NCBI GenBank assembly: GCA_900545955.1
Contig: URAU01000010.1
Location: 1 to 64,000 of the forward strand
Length of the DNA: 64,000 nucleotides
Reading direction: 5' to 3'
Origin: an uncultured Porphyromonadaceae bacterium
GTDB lineage: Bacteria; Bacteroidota; Bacteroidia; Bacteroidales; Muribaculaceae
The position numbers were made by a program, and so were the translations under genes. Below the pieces are notes generated by a model. It made no database searches. It saw only the letters and a list, made by a program, of their open reading frames with translations, and had not been told where the DNA came from. Shown in pieces: positions 33,484 to 42,122 of the stretch; the stretch's first letter is position 1; each line of letters begins with the position of its first letter.

Positions 33484-35472
33484 ATGGACCACCGCCTGCT
33501 CACCTCCGACGAAATCGATATACTCGAAGCCAATGCATGCACTTGCGACGACTGGACCCGCATCCGTGTTGCCGACCCCTTCCGCCCTCAGCACTATCGC
33601 CACGCCACGTTTTCCGGCGACGTGACCCTCGGCACCACCGAGGAGGTACTGACGGCCGGCGGCCACGTGCCCATGCAGACGGGAATCTACTTCGCCCGCG
33701 TCCACAACTGCAATATAGGCGACAACGTGCTCATCGACCGCATCGGCAACTATATCGCCGACTACGACATAGCCGACGGCACTCTCATCGCCAACACGGC
33801 CTGCATAGCCATGACCGGCGAATCGACCTTCGGCAACGGCATCGAGGTATCGGTGCTCAACGAGACGGGCGGACGCGAAGTGCCGATCTACGACTGCCTC
33901 TCGGCCCATGTGGCCTACATAATAGCCATGTACCGTCACGACAAGGAGCTGATAGGCCGGCTCCGTAAACTCGTAGACGACTACGTGGAGTTGCGGCGTT
34001 CCTCACGCGGCACAATTGCCGACCACGTCACCATAGTCAACACCGGGACCATCAACGACCTCTACGTCGGGCCGCACGCGACCATCGACGGAGCCACGCG
34101 CCTTGTCAACGGCTCAATAATGTCGGAAGCCGACGACCCCGTTTTCGTCGGGCCTAACGTGATGGCTGAAGACTTCATTCTCTGCGCCGGCGCTAAAGTC
34201 GACTGTGGCGCGGTGCTCGTCCATACCTTCGTTGGGCAGGCATCGCAGCTTACGCGCCTTTTCTCGGCCCACGATTCGCTTTTCTTCGCCAACTGCGCCT
34301 GTGAAAACGGCGAGTCGGCCGCCATCTTCGCCGGCCCTTATACCGTGACGATGCACAAGTCGAGCCTCCTGATAGCCGGTATGTTCTCATTTCTCAACGC
34401 CGGTTCCGGATCGAACCAGAGCAACCACATGTACAAGCTCGGCCCCATCCATCAGGGCGTGGTCGACCGCGGCTCGAAAACCACCTCCGACAGCTACATC
34501 CTGTGGCCGGCCCACATCGGCGCATTCTCGCTGGTGATGGGGCGCCACGTAAGCCACTCCGACACCTCCCGCCTTCCGTTCAGCTACCTGATAGAGAAAG
34601 CCGGGGAATCCCACCTCGTGCCAGGCGTCAACCTCAAGAGCGTCGGCACAATCCGCGACGCCATGAAGTGGCCCAAGCGCGACAAGCGCCGCACACCCCA
34701 TACGCTTGATTTCATCAATTTCAACCTGCTCAGTCCCTATACCGTGCAGAAGATGATGGACGGCATCTCCCTGCTCGACGAAATCGAAGCCACCTCGGGC
34801 GAAACGTCGCAATTCTACTCCTACCAGGGGATGACCATCAGCGCATCCGCCCTGCGCAAGGGGCGCATGTACTACGGCATGGCCATCGACAAATTCATGG
34901 GCAACTCCGTACTGAAACGCCTCGAAGGGATGCAAATCACCTGCGACGCTGACATCCGGCGCCGCCTCGCCCCTACCCTCGAAGCCGGACGCGGCGAATG
35001 GGTTGACCTTGCCGGACTCATCGCACCCAAGCAGGAAATTCGCCGTCTGTGCGCCGAGATTGCCGACGGAAGCATCCAGCGCCTCGACGCGGTCAACCAG
35101 CGGCTGCACCGCCTCCATGCAGACTACTATGAGATGGAATGGACATGGGTGGTGGAGAATTTCAGCCGCTGGCTCGGCAAAGAATGCTCCGACCTCACCA
35201 TAACCGACGTGGCCTCAATAGCAAAACGCTGGGTCGAAAGCGTGGTGAAGCTCGACCGCATGCTCTACGACGACGCCCGCAAGGAGTTCTCGGCAGTATC
35301 ACACATCGGCTTCGGCCTCGATACCACCTCCGAACGCAACCGCCGGGGCGACTTCGAGCAGGTGCGCGGCGAATTCGAGCGCGACCCCTTCGTCCGCATG
35401 GTCCTCGACCACATCGAAAAGAAAACCGCCCTCCACGACGACCTTCTCTCCCGCCTCCACCCCGCCAAATAA
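33484..35472 (+). CDS. DUF4954 family protein (left-handed beta-helix)
   Basis: A 662-residue cytosolic protein of the DUF4954 family, found mainly in Bacteroidota and spirochaetes. The first 350 residues show the imperfect hexapeptide rhythm of a left-handed beta-helix (CNIGDNVLIDRIGNYIADYDIADGTLIANTACI; GTINDLYVGPHATIDGATRLVNGSIMS), as in acyl- and nucleotidyl-sugar enzymes. Conserved blocks GMFSFLNAGSGSNQSNHMYKLGPIHQGVVDRGSKTTSDSYILWPAHIGAF follow. The C-terminal third is helical. Its function has not been established; the neighbours GlmU-like and rfbC suggest sugar-nucleotide metabolism. It is 59 bp after rfbC on the same strand. Confidence 0.85.
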   Translation: MDHRLLTSDEIDILEANACTCDDWTRIRVADPFRPQHYRHATFSGDVTLGTTEEVLTAGGHVPMQTGIYFARVHNCNIGDNVLIDRIGNYIADYDIADGTLIANTACIAMTGESTFGNGIEVSVLNETGGREVPIYDCLSAHVAYIIAMYRHDKELIGRLRKLVDDYVELRRSSRGTIADHVTIVNTGTINDLYVGPHATIDGATRLVNGSIMSEADDPVFVGPNVMAEDFILCAGAKVDCGAVLVHTFVGQASQLTRLFSAHDSLFFANCACENGESAAIFAGPYTVTMHKSSLLIAGMFSFLNAGSGSNQSNHMYKLGPIHQGVVDRGSKTTSDSYILWPAHIGAFSLVMGRHVSHSDTSRLPFSYLIEKAGESHLVPGVNLKSVGTIRDAMKWPKRDKRRTPHTLDFINFNLLSPYTVQKMMDGISLLDEIEATSGETSQFYSYQGMTISASALRKGRMYYGMAIDKFMGNSVLKRLEGMQITCDADIRRRLAPTLEAGRGEWVDLAGLIAPKQEIRRLCAEIADGSIQRLDAVNQRLHRLHADYYEMEWTWVVENFSRWLGKECSDLTITDVASIAKRWVESVVKLDRMLYDDARKEFSAVSHIGFGLDTTSERNRRGDFEQVRGEFERDPFVRMVLDHIEKKTALHDDLLSRLHPAK

Positions 35473-35528
35473 TAAAATCGGCCTTCCACCCATGGCTTCC
35501 CCAATATCCTCCCAACATCTTTGAAAGA

Positions 35529-36344
35529 ATGTCTAAACTCATCGTTCAAAATACACCGGTCACGGTTCTCTCTGTAGATGAACAAGATTATATTTCCCTC
35601 ACAGATATGGCTACTGCCAAAGATGGCGATAACCGGTCTGCTGATATCATCAAAAACTGGTTAAGGAACCGATATACAATTGAATTCCTCGGCACCTGGG
35701 AGTTGATACACAACTCCAATTTTAAAGTGGTCGAATTCGACCACTTTAGAATAAGCGCCGGGTTGCCATCGTTTGTGCTAAGCGCCTCGGAATGGATTGA
35801 GCGCACAAATGCTATCGGCATTATCGTAAAGAAGGGACGGTATGGAGGCACCTATGCCCATAAGGACATAGCATTTGAATTCGGGTCTGCAATCAGTGTT
35901 TCGTTCAAGCTTTATCTAATAGAGGAATTTCAGCGGCTCAAAGCGGAGGAACAACGTTTATTAGGCTGGACGGCAAAACGGGAACTCTCGAAAATCAACT
36001 ATCGCATACACACCGATGCAATCCAACAGAATCTTATCCCGGCGGAACTGACACCGGCCCAGGCGAGCATCATCTATGCAAATGAAGCCGACGTGCTGAA
36101 TGTTGCTTTGTTCGGCGTAACGGCCAAGCAATGGCGCGAGGCCAATCCCGACCTTAAAGGCAACATAAGGGATTATGCCACAATCAACGAACTAATATGC
36201 CTCTCTAATATGGAAAATCTCAATGCTGTTTTCATTGAGCAAGGCCTGACACAGCGAGAACGGCTAATAAAGCTTAATCAGATTGCCATCCATCAGATGA
36301 ACGTACTGGAAAATGCAGTCTCCGACAGAAAGCTATTGAAATAA
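35529..36344 (+). CDS. KilA-N domain DNA-binding protein
   Basis: A 271-residue protein. The first 100 or so residues are a KilA-N domain (LSVDEQDYISLTDMATAKDGDNRSADIIKNWLRNRYTIEFLGTWE, LSASEWIERTNAIGIIVKKGRYGGTYAHKDIAFEFGSAIS), a fold first known from phage and large DNA-virus proteins. The C-terminal half is charged and helical (FKLYLIEEFQRLKAEEQRLLGW). The start is the first ATG after the upstream gene; in-frame codons before it are shadow reading of DUF4954. Base composition drops to AT-richer values from here on. The gene contains a perfect 26-bp palindrome at 35723-35748. Probably a transcription regulator from mobile DNA; target unknown. Confidence 0.88.
   Translation: MSKLIVQNTPVTVLSVDEQDYISLTDMATAKDGDNRSADIIKNWLRNRYTIEFLGTWELIHNSNFKVVEFDHFRISAGLPSFVLSASEWIERTNAIGIIVKKGRYGGTYAHKDIAFEFGSAISVSFKLYLIEEFQRLKAEEQRLLGWTAKRELSKINYRIHTDAIQQNLIPAELTPAQASIIYANEADVLNVALFGVTAKQWREANPDLKGNIRDYATINELICLSNMENLNAVFIEQGLTQRERLIKLNQIAIHQMNVLENAVSDRKLLK
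35723..35748. repeat. Perfect 26-bp palindrome inside the KilA-N gene
   Basis: The half-site TAAAGTGGTCGAA is followed directly by its exact reverse complement. It encodes the residues around VVEFDHF of the KilA-N domain. A palindrome this long is most unlikely by chance and looks like a dimer binding site or a site of cruciform formation. Confidence 0.85.
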
Positions 36345-36532
36345 ATGTCCAAGCTAAACTACTACAATATAATTCACTCCTGGACTTTTGCCAATTATTT
36401 TTCAGCGTTTTATGCAATGGCCTCACGCTAAGCATCGATTAAGGCGATGAGACGCACTCCCTACAACGCAGGCGAAGCATTTCCCGGAGGCACTACGTTC
36501 AGTCACGTCGGGTTTCATCAGCATCCATATGA

Positions 36533-36564
36533 GTTGCACAAAATCAAAATTTTAAATATCTTTG
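36533..36564 (+). promoter_or_regulatory. Promoter-like element with no gene downstream
   Basis: GTTG (36533-36536), 20 bases, TATCTTTG (36557-36564). The -7 box is perfect. A transcript starting near 36571 would run through the hairpin at 36694 and meets no clear gene before 37117, so it may make a non-coding RNA or be the relic promoter of a lost gene. Confidence 0.5.
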
Positions 36565-36693
36565 CATTGTCGCAGTCACCGACTCGACAGACATATTTAT
36601 AATGAGCGTTTTAGCTTTATCCTGAATCCGAAATCGCCAATTTCATCAAAGTACGCAGGAGGAAGCAGTCAAAACGCTTCATGCTTGTCGCAT

Positions 36694-36744
36694 GTCCACC
36701 CCCCGACAAGAGGGGTCGATATATCGACGTGGCGTGGGGTGGAC
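36694..36744 (+). other. Nested hairpin, possible structured RNA
   Basis: GTCCACCCC (36694-36702) pairs perfectly with GGGGTGGAC (36736-36744). Inside the loop are CCCC/GGGG arms around 36699-36714 and the perfect palindrome GTCGATATATCGAC (36715-36728). It lies downstream of the orphan promoter at 36533. Confidence 0.5.
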
Positions 36745-37116
36745 TGTTTATCGCGTACAGGCGTTTGGCGATGCCCGGATTAGATAAACTGACATTGTCC
36801 CACGCTATTTTTTTATCAAAACCCGTCGGGAAGAGGGGACGACACACCGACTGCACATTTCAATCCTTTATACACACCAATTAACGGTCGACGCTAAGAG
36901 CTGACGCATCCGGGACAACTGGACTATGGATGCCCTCGAACTGCAATCGCGCATGATCCACATCAACGACGACTCGACAGCGCAGAATGCCGGCATATCA
37001 GCATATTCCGCCTGAGGCTTCTGCAAGCTCGTTAACTTACGATTGGCAATGCGAAAGCTTGACACGTTCATTCCACTTTCAGTACTTACCGATAACAAAT
37101 TTATACAGCATTATTT

Positions 37117-38016
37117 ATGAGAAAGATAAATTTGCGATGGATTTTTTCATTGCTAATAGGAACAGCTCTCGCAGGTTGCGGCAATAACTCATCAGACGGA
37201 AATACCAGCTCGGATGTTGCCAATACCGATTCAGTAGCTCCTGCCCCCAATCCTGCAGAGGTGGCTTTGCCGCAAATGTCTCCTCGACAGGTCATAGATA
37301 CATTCATTGCGGAAATGAAAGTAGTTGACCGGATGATATTTAATGAGAACATCAACGGAGCCAAAGCCAGATTTGACGGCGCATGCTCAAAGGCGTTGAT
37401 GTATATTGCCAGAATGTCGGACGAGGAGCGGTCTGAAGCATACGAATACTGGGCGCAGATTACCAATAGTCCTCAGATACGGAATCTGGATTCATTTAAT
37501 TTTGATACTCCGACCGGTATGGAATTCGCCAAACGTATTGAAAAAATGCGTATCAGGCATGATGAGAACACAATGTCGTTAATCGGCACGTTGCTGGAAT
37601 TTACCGATAAAGCCGGAACACGTTTTATATTACATATCAATAAAAGCGAAAACGAACCCGGAAGTCCACAAAACGAGGGGATATGCCTTCTTTATCCGGT
37701 AGATAGGGATGAAGAATATTCCGGTACATGGAAATTTCAAAGCAAGGACCTTGGGATGTCGTCGCTAAGAATTATAATTAAGGATATTAAAGGTTTTGAC
37801 GAAGATTGGAACACCGTAGACCGAGGTGTGGATTTTGGCGGAGCCCATGATTATCACAACAGTCATTACGAATTCTATCCGGGTTCATCATCAAATCAGT
37901 TTTATATCGTAAAAGGGAAAATATGGCCATATTTTATCGAGACCGATGGATTTAGCGAGTATGAACAATTCGCATTGTCGTATACGGCTCACACCAAGGA
38001 GCCATCGGGAGAATGA
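37117..38016 (+). CDS. Hypothetical lipoprotein (299 aa), first gene of an unrecognised cassette
   Basis: I do not recognise the family. The N terminus MRKINLRWIFSLLIGTALAGC is a clear lipoprotein signal with lipid Cys at residue 21, followed by an Asn/Ser/Asp linker (GNNSSDGNTSSDVANTDS) and a Pro/Ala stretch. The mature part contains a helical segment (PRQVIDTFIAEMKVVDRMIFNENINGAKARFDGACSKALMYIARMSDEERSEAYEYWAQI), then a mixed strand-rich part ending in ETDGFSEYEQFALSYTAHTKEPSGE. It is 57 bp before the leucine-rich-repeat gene on the same strand and shares its AT-rich composition, so the two are probably cotranscribed. Outer-membrane or periplasmic anchoring is likely. Confidence 0.75.
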   Translation: MRKINLRWIFSLLIGTALAGCGNNSSDGNTSSDVANTDSVAPAPNPAEVALPQMSPRQVIDTFIAEMKVVDRMIFNENINGAKARFDGACSKALMYIARMSDEERSEAYEYWAQITNSPQIRNLDSFNFDTPTGMEFAKRIEKMRIRHDENTMSLIGTLLEFTDKAGTRFILHINKSENEPGSPQNEGICLLYPVDRDEEYSGTWKFQSKDLGMSSLRIIIKDIKGFDEDWNTVDRGVDFGGAHDYHNSHYEFYPGSSSNQFYIVKGKIWPYFIETDGFSEYEQFALSYTAHTKEPSGE

Positions 38017-38073
38017 TCTCCAGAAATCAGATTCTGAATAGCAAGGTATCTCCTCGTTTTCTAAATATATCAC

Positions 38074-40419
38074 ATGAATAATTTGACAAAAATGAAATCA
38101 AATATCTGCCGCATATTGTTGTTGGCACTCTTTCTTGCATCATTCTGTGGGGGTGAGGCCAAAAATCATGATTTCAAAGTAGATGGACTCTGTTATAATA
38201 TTATTGCTACCGGCAAGGTCGAGGTTACATACGAGAAAAAGGACAATGAGAAGAATTATAAAAACTTCTCAGCCGTGATTATCCCTGGTCAGGTAGAGTA
38301 TAAGGGCCGGGGATATACCGTAGTAAAAATCGGGGAGGGCGCATTCCGCAAGTCTCCAATAACTTCCATTACGTTTCCGGAAGGAATAAACGAGATAGCT
38401 AATAATGCTTTTAACAATTGTAAGAATCTTATATCTGTATCCCTCCCCCATGATGTGAAGAAAATAGGCGCAAGGGCTTTTGCCGGTTGTAGTGAACTTC
38501 AGTCAATTTCCTTGCCTGAAAGCATCTTAACAATAGGATACGGAACCTTTGGGTACTGTCAGAAACTTCAAGAAGTCAGATTGCCGTCAAAATTGACTGC
38601 AATAACTTATGGGTTGTTTTCATCATCCGGAATAAAAAAGATTGAGTTGCCTAAAAACATAGAAACAATAGAGAGCAGCGCTTTTTCCTATTCAGATCTG
38701 GAAGAAATATTTTTGCCCTACGGACTTAAGAAAATTGATGGCTACGCTTTTACATCCTGTAAGAAATTAAAGGAGATTTTTTTGCCTGATGGGGTTGAAT
38801 CTGTTGGCGAGAATGCATTCTACCTTTCTCCTACAAAAATATCTTATTATTATAAAACGAAATTTGAAAATTATCCGGACAATTCGGCAGCAAGACGACA
38901 GACAGCGGCTGAAATAGCCGAACAGCGAAGGAAGCAACAGGAACGTAAGGCGCAGGAACTTAAGAAAAAGCAGGCGGAGGGAGCTTTCCGGAAACCAATT
39001 AAATGGGCGCTAAATATTCCTGAGGCCAAAAAAGCTGTAATTCAGGCTGCCTACGACAATATGGTCTTTATTGAAGATGGTACATTCCGAATGGGAGCTA
39101 AAAAGGCGTATAAGATTGATGAGCCGGGACATAAGGTTTCACTGAGTCCGTATTTGATAGGAAAATACGGAGTTGACCAGACTTTGTGGAGTGCCGTTAT
39201 GGGCTATAATCCGAGCAATAATCCGTCGGACAATGGCCCGGTTGACAATGTGTCGTGGAACGACTGTATGGAATTCTTAAAGAAACTCAGACAGATGACC
39301 GGCATTGAGTTCCGCTTGCCTACCGAAGCGCAATGGGAATATGCCGCAAAGGGAGGAAGTGCGTCAAAAGGCTATCTATATGCCGGAACAAACCGGGCTG
39401 ACGATTTATACCGAAAGAACAGAGATGGCTCGTTCCGTATAATGCCAAATGAGCTGGGCCTTTACGGAATGAGTGGCGGGGTGTATGAGTGGTGCTCCGA
39501 CTGGTTCGGTCCTTATTCGGAAATTGAGGTTAAGAATCCGGTCGGCCCTGCAAGCGGCAATGGCCGAGTCTTGCGAAGCGGAGGCGGCACAACCGATTAT
39601 GGCGGCAATATCAATCAGGTAACGACGCGTAAGTGGGGAGGTCAGGCATTCAGAAGTAAAGACACCGGTCTGCGCCTTGTTGTATGTCCTGATTACAAGG
39701 AGGAAAAAATACTCACTCCCGAGCAGCAGGCGCGGCTTAACCATCCGTTGTTTAAGAAAGTTATCTGGGCGAAAGGCATCAGTAACGACCGTAAGGAAAT
39801 CATTTCAGATGCGATTGCCGATATGGTGAAAGTGGAAGGGGGTACATATACCTTCAGGGGTAAAATCACCGAGTATATACCATCAAACATCCCTTATGGT
39901 ACGGAGTTGAATGTGAGAACGTTCTATATAAATAAATTTGAAGTGAGCAATAAGCTTTGGGAAGCAGTCCTGCCGGGCTTTGATTCTTTCTACAGACCAT
40001 TGACCGGCTCTGCCAGAACGCCTGAACAATCGGTAGTCGATATCAAGCCTGATGAGATTGCAAAATTTATCAAGGAGTTGAACCGTATCACGGGGCTTAC
40101 TTTCTCACTTCCTTCTGAAGCGCAATGGGAATACGCCGCTCGCGGCGGAAACCAGTCGATGGGATATGCTTATGCAGGCACTAACGATAAATCCAAGGTC
40201 GATATATACGCCAAGAAAAAGATTGCTAATGAATTGGGATTGTATGATATGACCGGTGGCGTGTGGGAGCTTGTTTCCGATCAGCCATATAGCACGGGAT
40301 TCAAGATGACAGTCAATATCTGGCGTGGCGGCCCGGAGACAATATATGAACGGTGGAAGACCACATACACTCCCCATGGCAATAATCTTGGATTCAGATT
40401 AGTCCTGAACATAAAGTAG
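38074..40419 (+). CDS. BspA-type leucine-rich repeat protein with two FGE-like domains
   Basis: A 781-residue exported protein with an unusual layout. Residues 1-30 are a signal sequence (ICRILLLALFLASFCGGEA). About 65-260 are BspA-type leucine-rich repeats of roughly 23 residues (ITFPEGINEIANNAFNNCKNL, VSLPHDVKKIGARAFAGCSEL, EIFLPYGLKKIDGYAFTSCKKL). About 272-303 is a charged coiled coil (IAEQRRKQQERKAQELKKKQ). Two formylglycine-enzyme-like domains follow at about 329-560 and 585-781, each with PTEAQWEYAAKGG or PSEAQWEYAARGG and ELGLYGMSGGVYEW or ELGLYDMTGGVWEL. Neither keeps the catalytic cysteines, so the role is probably binding, not catalysis. An in-frame Met seven codons in is an alternative start. 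Function unknown; the middle gene of the cassette. Confidence 0.85.
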   Translation: MNNLTKMKSNICRILLLALFLASFCGGEAKNHDFKVDGLCYNIIATGKVEVTYEKKDNEKNYKNFSAVIIPGQVEYKGRGYTVVKIGEGAFRKSPITSITFPEGINEIANNAFNNCKNLISVSLPHDVKKIGARAFAGCSELQSISLPESILTIGYGTFGYCQKLQEVRLPSKLTAITYGLFSSSGIKKIELPKNIETIESSAFSYSDLEEIFLPYGLKKIDGYAFTSCKKLKEIFLPDGVESVGENAFYLSPTKISYYYKTKFENYPDNSAARRQTAAEIAEQRRKQQERKAQELKKKQAEGAFRKPIKWALNIPEAKKAVIQAAYDNMVFIEDGTFRMGAKKAYKIDEPGHKVSLSPYLIGKYGVDQTLWSAVMGYNPSNNPSDNGPVDNVSWNDCMEFLKKLRQMTGIEFRLPTEAQWEYAAKGGSASKGYLYAGTNRADDLYRKNRDGSFRIMPNELGLYGMSGGVYEWCSDWFGPYSEIEVKNPVGPASGNGRVLRSGGGTTDYGGNINQVTTRKWGGQAFRSKDTGLRLVVCPDYKEEKILTPEQQARLNHPLFKKVIWAKGISNDRKEIISDAIADMVKVEGGTYTFRGKITEYIPSNIPYGTELNVRTFYINKFEVSNKLWEAVLPGFDSFYRPLTGSARTPEQSVVDIKPDEIAKFIKELNRITGLTFSLPSEAQWEYAARGGNQSMGYAYAGTNDKSKVDIYAKKKIANELGLYDMTGGVWELVSDQPYSTGFKMTVNIWRGGPETIYERWKTTYTPHGNNLGFRLVLNIK

Positions 40420-40471
40420 AGACTTCCATAACCACAAAAATAATCAGAAACGTTATTTTAAACCTTAATTT

Positions 40472-41932
40472 ATGAAGAAAGAGTTTTTTATGTCATTGAT
40501 TATGGCGGTGATTATTACCGGCTGCGGTAATAAAAACAGCGCTGCGGCCGATTCTTCTGCCGATGGAATCGAGGACACAGAATCGCAGATGGTTGAAGCG
40601 AAACAGATGTATGCTCCCGATAATATCTCCACGCCATATTCTATTTCGGCTGTGCCGGTTCTGAACGTGGATATTGCGACTATTACACTTGACAATAGCG
40701 GACGTGGCCGTCTCGCATTTCGAGGCGACGGCGCAAGCGGAATTCCTACTAAGAAGCTGCGCAGAATGGTGGCGCTTCAGGCGCTTCTTTCCTCCAGCGT
40801 TGACCGCGAGAATATTACCGAGGAGCAACTTGCCAATTTTGTTGTGTTGGACGACATCGGTATGACCGTGAAGCAATGGAGCGAAAACTACCGCAAGCCG
40901 TTGGCAGAACTTAAATCAATAAATGGCAGCGGCATCTTGCCGCAAACCGACTACGATGATAACTATGCAAACAGTATCATGAATTGGATTGCCGCACTCC
41001 GTGTGGTTGCACAAAGTGTAGAATCAGGAAATGCCGAGCAGGATTATTCGCTTAATCCGGTCCAGGAGATAGAAGATGAAGAAACTGAAGCGAATAATTT
41101 GGCATTATTAGAGGAATTAGAACCGGAAGAAGAAGTAGAACTTCCCGAAGAAATTCTTAATACGGAACCGCTGATATGGAATTCAAATACAATGCCGGAT
41201 GCAAGCAATCTGCCGCTTGGTTTCGATTTAGTGATTGTTGCCGATAAATCCTGCGCGTATTCACATATTGACCGGCTGTTGGGCGATGTTTACCGGATAC
41301 ACCCTTACAAATTCATGACCTCGCAAGTCGAGGACAGCAATGAGGGTGGCTGGTGCCTGTCGTTCATGGGTGCCGGCGACGGTTGGGGTGCCAATGTAAG
41401 AAGTTTAAATGATGCCTGGGGAGGCTTTATCGACGAGAACCGGGCTCTTGTAATGATTGTTGACAATATCCGCGATTCTTCGGGAAAGCCCATCAACGGC
41501 AGTGAGGGCGCACATCGAAAATTCATTGCCCGTGTATGGAACGGCACTCAGACCGCAGATCAGGCGCAGGAATATGAACTCATGGATTGCCGTACCGACT
41601 ATAACGAAGGTCGTGGGGGTTTGCCGATGGTACTCAGTCAGAGAAATGAACTCGTCATAAACGCTGTAGACCGATTGAAGGAGAGATTACATAAGAATGA
41701 TATTACGACAGATGAGTATCTCAATCTGCTGAAAGGGCTTCGCGAAGAATACAAATACAGCAATACTCCCCAAGTGCTCATAAAAATGGCTCCGAATGCC
41801 ACATACGAGGCTTTTATCGCTGCAATCAACGAGATGTATTTAAACCAGATCATCAATTGGCGTATAACAAAAGCCGACCCACGGGAATTGCAGCAATATA
41901 TGGTAAACAGTGAAGATGTGACAAATTATTAA
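40472..41932 (+). CDS. Hypothetical lipoprotein (486 aa), third gene of the cassette
   Basis: Lipoprotein signal MKKEFFMSLIMAVIITGC (lipid Cys18) and a Ser/Ala/Asp linker. No family was recognised with confidence. Two segments resemble the periplasmic fold of ExbD/TolR proteins: GFDLVIVADKSCAYSHIDRLLGDVYRI (about residues 250-276) and PQVLIKMAPNATYEAFIAAINEMYLNQIINWRITKADPRE (about 431-470). This is a by-eye resemblance. Between them lies GWCLSFMGAGDGWGANVRSLNDAWGGFIDENRALVMIVD. An acidic stretch (LLEELEPEEEVELPEEIL) sits near 210-230. If the resemblance holds, it would be a lipid-anchored relative of energy-transducing proteins that lacks their membrane helix. It follows the repeat protein after 52 bp. 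Confidence 0.72.
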   Translation: MKKEFFMSLIMAVIITGCGNKNSAAADSSADGIEDTESQMVEAKQMYAPDNISTPYSISAVPVLNVDIATITLDNSGRGRLAFRGDGASGIPTKKLRRMVALQALLSSSVDRENITEEQLANFVVLDDIGMTVKQWSENYRKPLAELKSINGSGILPQTDYDDNYANSIMNWIAALRVVAQSVESGNAEQDYSLNPVQEIEDEETEANNLALLEELEPEEEVELPEEILNTEPLIWNSNTMPDASNLPLGFDLVIVADKSCAYSHIDRLLGDVYRIHPYKFMTSQVEDSNEGGWCLSFMGAGDGWGANVRSLNDAWGGFIDENRALVMIVDNIRDSSGKPINGSEGAHRKFIARVWNGTQTADQAQEYELMDCRTDYNEGRGGLPMVLSQRNELVINAVDRLKERLHKNDITTDEYLNLLKGLREEYKYSNTPQVLIKMAPNATYEAFIAAINEMYLNQIINWRITKADPRELQQYMVNSEDVTNY

Positions 41933-42043
41933 CGAGTAGTATCGCTTCAACCATTTCGGTGTAGGCGCGACAGCACTCTTCTCCCTCCAGAAAGAGACAA
42001 CGAGTTTAACGCCACATTTCCTCCATAAGAATCTATGCATAGC

Positions 42044-42085
42044 ATTAAGGTCCTTAAGGTCTTTAACGACCCTAAGGACCTTAAT
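42044..42085. terminator. Bidirectional hairpin between the cassette and rnz
   Basis: ATTAAGGTCCTTA (42044-42056) and TAAGGACCTTAAT (42073-42085) are perfect 13-base arms with a 16-base loop, between two convergent genes. The AT-rich stem ends stand in for U runs. The repeated TTAAGG(T/A)CC motif makes it look like a repetitive extragenic element as well. Confidence 0.6.
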
Positions 42086-42122
42086 ATCATAAATCTAATT
42101 ACTATGTCAATGGGAGGACTAA

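Larger units (their letters stand above)
36345..37116. other. Gene-less stretch of about 770 bases in the island
   Basis: Only short open frames, none with recognisable protein features. It contains a promoter-like element at 36533-36564, a nested hairpin at 36694-36744 and a short open run near 36925-37010 (DALELQSRMIHINDDSTAQN) of higher GC that may be a remnant of a decayed gene. Direct identification of the remnant was not possible. Confidence 0.5.

Noticed and set aside
35139..35528. N-terminal extension of the KilA-N protein
   Set aside because: The extra codons overlap DUF4954 in another frame; the KilA-N domain begins right after the ATG at 35529.
36681..36884. Open frame over the nested hairpin (67 residues)
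   Set aside because: No domain or signal, and the palindromic bases explain the open reading.
37060..37095. TTGACA-N18-TACTTA promoter for the lipoprotein at 37117
   Set aside because: This is the enterobacterial sigma-70 pattern, not the Bacteroidota consensus; a chance match in AT-rich DNA is more likely.
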